Notes under the pieces: generated by a model
Seen by the model: the letters and a program-made list of their open reading frames with translations, nothing else
Told to the model about the DNA's origin: nothing
Databases searched by the model: none
NCBI GenBank assembly: GCA_041485845.1
Contig: JBGPKH010000169.1
Coordinates: 1 to 14,466 of the forward strand
Origin: OMOG01 sp041485845
Lineage (GTDB): Bacteria > Acidobacteriota > Terriglobia > Bryobacterales > Bryobacteraceae
Length of the DNA: 14,466 nt
Reading direction: 5' to 3'
Part shown: in pieces, positions 1 to 5,808 of the stretch
Position numbering within the stretch: position 1 is the stretch's first letter
Layout of the letters: the number at the start of each line of letters is the position of its first letter
Position numbers and translations under genes: made by a program

Positions 1-132
1 AGGGACATGAAGAATCTCGACACGACGCCCAGCCCAGAACAGACGTGGTAGGCCGCGGGAACTCAGCAGCGCTGCGCGGCCTGCCTTAACCGGCCGAAGG
101 CCGACAAGTATCGGGTAGCCATGTATGTCCCT
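1..132. repeat. Structured non-coding element bounded by an 8-bp inverted repeat
   Basis: No convincing coding frame is seen here. The first eight bases (AGGGACAT, 1-8) are the exact reverse complement of ATGTCCCT at 125-132. Between them lie two further hairpins: AGGCCGCG (50-57) pairs with CGCGGCCT (75-82) around a loop that itself contains CAGCGCTG (67-74), and CGGCC (91-95) pairs with GGCCG (99-103) around a GAA loop. Such nesting fits a small non-autonomous element, an insertion-sequence end or a structured RNA. The left boundary is cut by the window, so the inverted repeat may be longer. Nothing is recognised in 133-174. The identity is unknown. Confidence 0.4.
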
Positions 133-174
133 TTAATTATGTGCGGCTGTATAGGAACGTTTGTACATTCTGGG

Positions 175-756
175 TCAATTCAGAGGTGGGACAGACGATC
201 GGTTTTTGTCGTCTGTCAGCCAGGCCGCGCTGGACCATCGCCATTGCTCTCTTGCTTCGACCAGGCCGGCCTTTAGCGGATTGTTCTCCACGTACTCGAT
301 TAGAGACCAAAGTTCCTCCGCCGACCGTATCCAGTGGTCGAATGACTCGTCTTGCCAGAAGCGCGTGCCAGTGCGGCCCAGAATCTGGTTGGCCACTCGG
401 CTGGTTCTCCCCTTGAGCCATCGCATGATGGAGGACATCGTAGTATACGGTTGGAAGATCGCGTGGACGTGATTGGGCATGATGACCCACGCGTGGAGTT
501 GATATAACCGACGAACCGTTTCGCCATACAAGAGCGCGTTCACCACCACGCCGGCGACTCGCGCATCCTGCAACCAGGCGGGGCCGGATCGCTCGTGGTC
601 GAGTCGCTCGTATTGGTGCAGGAAGGGAGTCCGGCCGCGTTGCTCAACGGCCGGAATCCCTGCTTGAGGTGGGAGGGAGCCGGCTAAGCGCCAGGTCACG
701 AAGACAACCGTCTCTTCCGGAATCCAGTGAGGGAGGTGTCTGCGGGTGAAGGCCAT
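175..756 (-). CDS. REP-associated tyrosine transposase (RAYT, Y1/HUH family)
   Basis: A 193-residue single-strand DNA transposase-like protein of the IS200/IS605-related Y1 family, the type that mobilises REP palindromes in bacterial chromosomes. The HUH metal-binding motif is PNHVH (His96 and His98) and the expected catalytic tyrosine is Tyr155 in EYVENNPLKAGL, the usual RAYT context. The N-terminal VVFVTWRLAGSLPP is a common RAYT start. The length is normal for the family and no frameshift is seen, so the gene is probably intact. The ATG at 754-756 has no obvious ribosome binding site. Inverted REP-like hairpins lie just upstream of the start (771-801) and inside the last codons (188-218), so the C-terminal TDDKNRSSVPPLN is written by a REP sequence. 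It is on the same strand as the metabolic operon upstream but is functionally unrelated to it. In known systems such proteins are domesticated single-copy genes. Confidence 0.9.
   Translation of the reverse strand: MAFTRRHLPHWIPEETVVFVTWRLAGSLPPQAGIPAVEQRGRTPFLHQYERLDHERSGPAWLQDARVAGVVVNALLYGETVRRLYQLHAWVIMPNHVHAIFQPYTTMSSIMRWLKGRTSRVANQILGRTGTRFWQDESFDHWIRSAEELWSLIEYVENNPLKAGLVEAREQWRWSSAAWLTDDKNRSSVPPLN
188..218 (+). repeat. REP-like hairpin, left copy (inside the RAYT 3' end)
   Basis: GACAGACGA (190-198) pairs perfectly over 9 bp with TCGTCTGTC (209-217) around a 10-nt loop (199-208). The flanking GGG at 188-190 and the A at 218 are also shared with the right copy read on the opposite strand. 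The element lies within the coding sequence of the transposase, encoding its last residues. Confidence 0.75.
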
Positions 757-770
757 CGTCTATCGAGGCA

Positions 771-801
771 TGACAGACCACAAAAGGCGATGGTCTGTCC
801 C
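771..801 (-). repeat. REP-like hairpin, right copy (upstream of the RAYT start)
   Basis: GACAGACCA (772-780) pairs perfectly over 9 bp with TGGTCTGTC (791-799) around a 10-nt loop (781-790). Read on the minus strand it matches the left copy closely, including the GGG before the stem, the TTTTG end of the loop and the A after it. It lies 15 nt before the transposase ATG, so it would fold in the 5' leader. It is also between the upstream operon end (865) and this gene, where it could dampen readthrough. A second small hairpin, CCTTG/CAAGG (808-812 and 817-821), follows it. Nothing else is recognised in 802-864. Confidence 0.75.
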
Positions 802-864
802 ATCCCACCTTGCTCTCAAGGAATAGTGTCCGGTCCACTTAGGTCTCTCAAAGAAATGTACGAC

Positions 865-1974
865 CTACGTTACCCGGTACCGGCGCACCTTGTCCTCGTC
901 CAACTCCACCCCCAGCCCCGGACCCTGCGGCGTGCGCGCCTGGCCGCCGCGGAGCGGCAGGGGCGTTGTCAGCAGTTCATCCGTGTAGAAGAACGGTCCG
1001 ATGATGTCGCACGGCCAGTCGTCGCCGAAGACCGGGGTCGCCATGGCAAGGTGAATCATCGCGGCGCTTCCGATCCCCATCTCCAGATTGCTGCCGATCG
1101 TGCACCCTAGTCCCGCCGCGTCCGCAATCGCCGCGATACGCCGCGCCGGGCCGATCCCGCTCGATTTGCCGACGTACGCGGAAAGAACGTCCGCGGCGCC
1201 GGCGCGGACCAGTGACACGGCGTCCTGCGGCGTGCAAACGCTCTCGTCCGCGATCACCGGAACATCCACCGCGCTCCGCACTTCCGCCAGCCACTCGACA
1301 TCGCCGGGCGGGACCGGCTGCTCCGCGAACCAGAGATCGAATTCTTCCAGCCGGCGAATCATCTCGATCGCCTTCGCCGGCGTCCACGCGCCGTTGGCGT
1401 CAATGCCGAGCCGGACGCCGCCGGCCACTGCCGCCCGCACCTCGCGCACACGGGCGATGTCCTGCTCGTCGTCGATCCCGACCTTCACCTTCATCGCTCG
1501 AAACCCCTGCTCGACCGCCCACGACGCAATCTCCGCGGCGCGCTTGGGCTCTACGCCGGAAATCGACCACTTGGTCGGCACGAACTCCCGCACCGGGCCG
1601 CCCAGCAGGCGATATACCGGCAGTCCGGCGCTCTTGCCCAGAATGTCCCACAGCGCCATCTCGATGGCAGACTTCGTAAACGGGTGCCCGAAGAGGGCGT
1701 GCCGCATGCGCATCGTAAGGGCCTCGATATCGCGCGGGTCCTTGCCGCGCAGCAGCGGCTCGAAGATGGTCGCGATGAAGTGCGCGGCGGTGACCTGGTC
1801 CTCGCCGCTCCACCGCGGCGTGCAGGAGACCTCGCCCAGGCCGGTGATGCCTTCGTCCGTATGCACTTTGACCAGCAGGAACGGTGAGACCGCGTGTGTG
1901 CCGCCCTTAGCGCGAATCGCCAGGCGCTCGTGGATCGGCACGCTAACCGGAATCGTCTCGATGGCCGTGATCAC
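865..1974 (-). CDS. Enolase-superfamily enzyme, muconate-lactonizing (MLE) subgroup
   Basis: A 369-residue (beta/alpha)8-barrel enzyme with the normal N-terminal capping domain (about 1-125). The active site is complete for the MLE subgroup: the K-x-K pair at Lys162/Lys164, metal ligands Asp192 (IDANGAW), Glu218 (FAEQP) and Asp243 (ADES), the second base Lys270 (VGKSSG), and Glu298 near the end of the barrel. Such enzymes abstract a proton next to a carboxylate. Known members are cycloisomerases, dipeptide epimerases, o-succinylbenzoate synthase and cis-3-hydroxyproline dehydratase, and the reaction cannot be chosen here. The start is taken as GTG at 1974-1972 because it forms a 4-nt GTGA overlap with the stop of the creatininase-family gene and gives a standard length; a GGAGG lies 13 nt upstream, rather far. 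The open frame continues upstream to 2550, but that part reads against the creatininase gene and is not coding. It is the last gene of the five-gene operon. Confidence 0.88.
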   Translation of the reverse strand: MITAIETIPVSVPIHERLAIRAKGGTHAVSPFLLVKVHTDEGITGLGEVSCTPRWSGEDQVTAAHFIATIFEPLLRGKDPRDIEALTMRMRHALFGHPFTKSAIEMALWDILGKSAGLPVYRLLGGPVREFVPTKWSISGVEPKRAAEIASWAVEQGFRAMKVKVGIDDEQDIARVREVRAAVAGGVRLGIDANGAWTPAKAIEMIRRLEEFDLWFAEQPVPPGDVEWLAEVRSAVDVPVIADESVCTPQDAVSLVRAGAADVLSAYVGKSSGIGPARRIAAIADAAGLGCTIGSNLEMGIGSAAMIHLAMATPVFGDDWPCDIIGPFFYTDELLTTPLPLRGGQARTPQGPGLGVELDEDKVRRYRVT

Positions 1975-2738
1975 CACGTCAGCAGGTCCTCCACGAAGGC
2001 CGTCACGTCGCGCACGATGGCGTCGAAGAAGCGCTCTCCCTTTTCGGCGGTCGCGAGATCGGGGTGCCCCACCACGCCGCTCTCGGAGATCTCGTGAAAC
2101 TCGTTGACCGAGTAGGCAGGCTTGGCCAGTTGCATGTCCGCCTTCCGGTAGAGCGACGCGTGCTTCGGGCCGTCTCGGCGGGCCAGCTCCATGCGCACGC
2201 GCTCGGGGTGCAGGTGCAGCATGAGCGAGGTTTCCATCTCGCACGCATGGCCGAGGCCGCCCGGTTCGGATTCGCGAACCTGCCGGATGCTGGCCGCCGC
2301 GAGCATCCAATATGCCGCGTAGAGGACGTGCACGCCCGCGCGCCCTTGCAGCTCCGTCTTGACCTCCCGCAGCGCGGCGCGCACCGGGACGTCGTTGCCG
2401 CCGTGCCCGTTCAGCAGCAGCACGCGCGTCGCTCCCATCGCGAGGATCGACCGGCAGAGGTCCTGGACCACCGCGATGTAGTGCATCTGCGGAATGTCGA
2501 GCGTGCCGGGAAAGTGCATGTGGTGCGTGGAGTGTCCGATCCACAGGCACGGCAGCAGCAGGACTTTTTCGGGCATGGCGCGCTCGACTCCGCCGGCAAT
2601 CGCGGTGATGATATCCGTGTCCGTAGTCAACGGCAGGTGCGGTCCGTGCTGTTCGAAGGAGCCGAGGGGAGCGATCGCCACCAGCCCGTTCATGGGGAGC
2701 GCGCGAACATCCGGAGATGTGCAGTTGGCGAGGCGCAT
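1971..2738 (-). CDS. Creatininase-family metallohydrolase
   Basis: A 255-residue protein of the creatininase/MftE/FAPy-deformylase fold, normal in length. The metal motifs are visible: Glu29 and His31 in GSFEQHG, Asp40 in LPLTTDTD, His112 in NGHGGN and the acidic CEMETS segment (Glu167, Glu169). True creatininase is remembered as having NGHYEN with Glu122 as a ligand. The NGHGGN form seen here is typical of the wider family (MftE, ArfB-like), so creatinine is an unlikely substrate; hydrolysis of an amide or of another C-N or C-C bond is more likely. The ATG at 2738-2736 is chosen over one 18 nt upstream because it shares one base with the stop of the preceding gene (TGATG) and has a GGTGGGG just before it. 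The downstream MLE-type gene overlaps its stop by 4 nt. It is probably cytoplasmic, with no signal peptide seen. Confidence 0.88.
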   Translation of the reverse strand: MRLANCTSPDVRALPMNGLVAIAPLGSFEQHGPHLPLTTDTDIITAIAGGVERAMPEKVLLLPCLWIGHSTHHMHFPGTLDIPQMHYIAVVQDLCRSILAMGATRVLLLNGHGGNDVPVRAALREVKTELQGRAGVHVLYAAYWMLAAASIRQVRESEPGGLGHACEMETSLMLHLHPERVRMELARRDGPKHASLYRKADMQLAKPAYSVNEFHEISESGVVGHPDLATAEKGERFFDAIVRDVTAFVEDLLTW

Positions 2739-4180
2739 CAGATCCCCACCGCCCACGTATTCCCTCCGGCGCGTAAGCCGCCGGCCTTCAAAATCTCCGC
2801 CCCGTGCGCCGCGCCGGCCACCTCCTCCGGGACCTCTATGCGATACCCGCGAACTTCCAGGCCGGCGCGGGCCGCCGGGTCGAAGTTCGTCGAGATCTCG
2901 ATCGGCTCGCCGGCGAGCGAGTGCATTCGCGGGGCCGCCGCCGCTTCGTACACCGTCGCACGGTCATCCACCAGGCGCTGCACGAACTGAGGCGCGACGC
3001 TCACGATGCGCCGCCCGCCGCGCGCGCCGATCGCCACATCCCGATCGGGCATCCGGACGATCAGCGGGCACACGTTATTCAGCGGCCGCTTCCCCGGACC
3101 CGGCGAGTTGGCCAGCCCGGGATGCGGGTCGAAGCGGCACATACCGTGCCCCAGGATGATCCCGGTCCCCGGCACGGCCACGCACGATCCGAACAGTCCT
3201 CCCTGTGAAATCGTCATGGATACCAGATTACCCTGGCAATCGGCCGACGCCACGTGCACGGTGCCGTGCGGCGACGACCCGGCATCGGACTCGCCCAGCC
3301 GCCGCCGCCACATACGCGGCAATGCCCGCGCCCATCGCTCCCAGTAATCCGCTAGCGGATCGGCCGCAAACTCCGCCAGCGCATCGAGCACGCTGTATCC
3401 GCCGTTGGGCGCGACGGCGGTGTGCACCACGGCATCGCGATAGCCTCCCGTGCAAGGCTCCGTCACGCGCGGCGCGAAGGCCGCCATGTCGGCGCGCGTC
3501 AGAATGCCACCCTGCGACCCGACGAAATCCGCGATCGTTCGTCCTAGTTCGCCATCATAGAAATCGCGCCACCCGGCCGTCGCGAGACGATCCAGAGTGC
3601 GCGCGAGCCCCGGGTCGGGCCACGACCCCTCCTGGACGGCCCCCGCCAGCGGTTCGCGCTTTTTCTCCACCGCCTCCCGCACCAGCTCCCATGGCAGCCC
3701 ACGCTCGATCAGCTCCCTTGCGGGCGCGACGATCTCCGCCCACGCCAGCCGTCCCCATCGCTCCCACAGCGTCCCCACCCCGGCGATGAACCCCGGCACG
3801 CCGATCGAGAGCGGCCCGTATACGTTCGCGTCGCCGCGCACGGAACAATCGTATTCGAGCTCGTTGATGCCACGCTTGCCGGGCGGGGGTTTCAGGACCT
3901 CATACATGTCCTCGCGCGCCGCAGCCGGCGCCACGGAGTTGGCATCGATCGACCACACTCGGCCGCTTGCGCCCTCCAGCACCACGCCCGCCGCCACGTA
4001 TCCGCCGAGATCCACGGCTTGCGGCTCCAGCACGGCGCACGCCAGGCAGGCAGCGGCCGCAGCGTCCATCGCGTTGCCCCCGCGTTCGAAGATGCGGCCG
4101 CCGGCGCGCGCGGACTCCGCCGGCCCGGTCGCGATCGCGCCGCGTAACGCCGTAATCTCCCTGCCTTCCACCATGCTCAT
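2738..4180 (-). CDS. Gamma-glutamyltransferase-fold Ntn-hydrolase with altered substrate site
   Basis: A 480-residue protein of the gamma-glutamyltranspeptidase/cephalosporin acylase family, shorter than the usual 530-580. The N-terminal GGNAMDAAAAACLACAVLEP is the family hallmark. Autocleavage and catalysis would use Thr307 (HGTVHVASADCQGN), with the oxyanion glycine pair in GARGGRR (Gly388, Gly389) retained. By comparison with the remembered E. coli enzyme, the residues that hold the gamma-glutamyl group are all changed: Arg114 to Asn81, Asp433 to Arg349, Ser462/Ser463 to Asn368/Asn369. A standard glutathione-type substrate is therefore unlikely; another amide or N-acyl compound is possible. 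No signal peptide is seen, whereas classical members are periplasmic. The ATG at 4180-4178 makes an ATGA overlap with the symporter stop. No ribosome binding site is visible, so translation is probably coupled. The open frame continues to 5728 against the symporter gene and is not coding there. Confidence 0.85.
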   Translation of the reverse strand: MSMVEGREITALRGAIATGPAESARAGGRIFERGGNAMDAAAAACLACAVLEPQAVDLGGYVAAGVVLEGASGRVWSIDANSVAPAAAREDMYEVLKPPPGKRGINELEYDCSVRGDANVYGPLSIGVPGFIAGVGTLWERWGRLAWAEIVAPARELIERGLPWELVREAVEKKREPLAGAVQEGSWPDPGLARTLDRLATAGWRDFYDGELGRTIADFVGSQGGILTRADMAAFAPRVTEPCTGGYRDAVVHTAVAPNGGYSVLDALAEFAADPLADYWERWARALPRMWRRRLGESDAGSSPHGTVHVASADCQGNLVSMTISQGGLFGSCVAVPGTGIILGHGMCRFDPHPGLANSPGPGKRPLNNVCPLIVRMPDRDVAIGARGGRRIVSVAPQFVQRLVDDRATVYEAAAAPRMHSLAGEPIEISTNFDPAARAGLEVRGYRIEVPEEVAGAAHGAEILKAGGLRAGGNTWAVGI

Positions 4181-5808
4181 GGATTTTCGGGATGCTGGAA
4201 ACGGAACCAGAGGAAGAATCCGTAGATCGACAGCACCACCGTGACAAACAGCAGCCACCAGACGCGGAAATCCTTCCACCCGCCGTAAATCGCCTGGAGC
4301 TTCTCCGGCAGCAGCGCGTAGCGCGGCGACCAGATGATGCCCTCCGTCTTCTCCTTCGCCGGCGCGGGCGTCGCGAGCGACGCAGTCACCATGACGATCA
4401 TACAAAATGCCCACGAGATCAGCGCGCGATGCAGGTAATTGCCGTACGGGTGTAGCCATGGCACGCGCTCGAACAGCACGTATTGCAGCAGCAGCGTAAA
4501 GGAAAAGCCGAGGCAGATCGTCGTCAGCGCCGCCGTGCCGGTCGCGCGCCGCCACAGGATGCCCAGCGTGAAGATCACCGCGAACGGCGGCGCAATGTAG
4601 GCGAAGACGTTCTGAATCAGGACGAACAGGAACGCCGCCTTCAGCGTGCTGAAGTACAGTGCGATCGCGATGCTGCCCAGCAGGATCGCGAGGCCGTTCC
4701 ACTGTCCGGCGCGCACCAGTTCGCGCTGCGCCGCCGCCGGCTTCCAGAGCTTCTGGTAGAGATCGATGGTCAGAATCGTAGACGTCGAATTGATCATCGA
4801 CGAAATGTGGGACATCAGGGCGGCCGCAATGGCCGCCAAAATCAGGCCGCGCAGTCCCCCGGGGATCAGCGATTTCACGAGCATCAGGTATGCCGCGTCG
4901 GGCCGTTCCAGGTGCGGGAACATCTTGTACGCGATGATGCCCGGCAGAACGAACAGCGCCGGCATCACGACGTGCAGAAACCCGGCGCTGACCACGCCGA
5001 CTCGCGCGTGCCACTCGTCTTTGGCCGCCAGGCAGCGCTGCACCAGGTGCTGGCTGGCGCAGTTGTACCAGATCCCCACGCTCAGGAAGCTGGTGAACAC
5101 GCCAGTCCACGGAAACAGCTCGTGCCGCGGCGAGTGAAACACCTGGAACTTGCCGGGGAGTTCGTGTACCAGTTGAGACAGCCCACCCACCTTCGCCAGT
5201 CCGAGCACCGGCACCAGAATTCCGCCCGCCAGCAGGACCACCATCTGCATAAAGTCCGTCCACGCCGCCGAACGCAGGCCGCCATAGATCGTGTACGCGC
5301 CCGTGAGCAGCCCGAGCACCACGATGCCCCAATAAATATTCAGCCCGAACATGCTCTCGAGCGCGATACCGCCCGCGAAGAGCGAACCGGCGATCAGGGA
5401 CGCAATGTAACCCAGGATGAGAAAGCCCGCGAAAATATAGCGGCACGCGGAGTTGTAGCGGCGCTCCAGAAATTCGGGCATGGTGTACAGCCCGGTCCGC
5501 ATGTAATAAGGCAGAAAGATCCAGATGAGCAGCGTATAAACGATCCACGCGTTCCATCCGAAAGCCGCGATCACAATGCCCTGCGAATACCCCGCGCCTA
5601 CCTGCGCGATAAAGTGTTCGCTGCTCACGACGGCCGCCACCATCGAGGTCCCTACGACATACCACGGCAGTCCCTTGTCGCCCAGGAAGTAGTCCTTCGC
5701 GTCGCGCCGGCCATCCCGGCCGGCCCAAAAGCCGATCAGCAGGGAGAGCACCATGTACACGGCGAAGATTGCGAAATCCAGGTTATTCAGGTCAACGCGC
5801 GGGTTCAA
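4177..5808 (-). CDS. SGLT-type sodium:solute symporter (SSS family)
   Basis: A 543-residue inner-membrane protein with about 13-14 hydrophobic segments, normal in length for the family. Family features include the first-helix region FAIFAVYMVLSLLIGFWAG (about 12-30), SSEHFIAQVGAGYSQGI (62-78), the loop VQRCLAAKDEW (256-266) and the helix LMSHISSMINSTSTILTIDLY (331-351), which corresponds to the sodium-site helix of SGLT-like transporters. It resembles the sugar/inositol branch more than proline or pantothenate carriers. The start is taken as TTG at 5808-5806: it overlaps the upstream stop as TTGA and has GAGG 7 nt upstream. No ATG gives a full first helix, as the next Met is at residue 19. 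It sits between a secreted glycosidase-like protein and cytoplasmic enzymes, which suggests it imports the product of the former. The exact solute is unknown. Confidence 0.92.
   Translation of the reverse strand: MNPRVDLNNLDFAIFAVYMVLSLLIGFWAGRDGRRDAKDYFLGDKGLPWYVVGTSMVAAVVSSEHFIAQVGAGYSQGIVIAAFGWNAWIVYTLLIWIFLPYYMRTGLYTMPEFLERRYNSACRYIFAGFLILGYIASLIAGSLFAGGIALESMFGLNIYWGIVVLGLLTGAYTIYGGLRSAAWTDFMQMVVLLAGGILVPVLGLAKVGGLSQLVHELPGKFQVFHSPRHELFPWTGVFTSFLSVGIWYNCASQHLVQRCLAAKDEWHARVGVVSAGFLHVVMPALFVLPGIIAYKMFPHLERPDAAYLMLVKSLIPGGLRGLILAAIAAALMSHISSMINSTSTILTIDLYQKLWKPAAAQRELVRAGQWNGLAILLGSIAIALYFSTLKAAFLFVLIQNVFAYIAPPFAVIFTLGILWRRATGTAALTTICLGFSFTLLLQYVLFERVPWLHPYGNYLHRALISWAFCMIVMVTASLATPAPAKEKTEGIIWSPRYALLPEKLQAIYGGWKDFRVWWLLFVTVVLSIYGFFLWFRFQHPENP

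Noticed and set aside
823..840. AGTGTCCGGTCCACTT, resembling an insertion-sequence end
   Set aside because: No partner inverted repeat, transposase fragment or target duplication could be found in the window.
1975..2550. N-terminal extension of the MLE-type open frame upstream of the GTG
   Set aside because: The extension overlaps the creatininase gene in another frame, is Arg/Ala-rich and has no family similarity. The GTGA overlap gives a normal-length enzyme.
4181..5728. N-terminal extension of the Ntn-hydrolase frame, which would make a 996-residue fusion
   Set aside because: It runs over the symporter gene in another frame and lacks any domain. The ATG at 4180 is followed at once by the family N-terminus.
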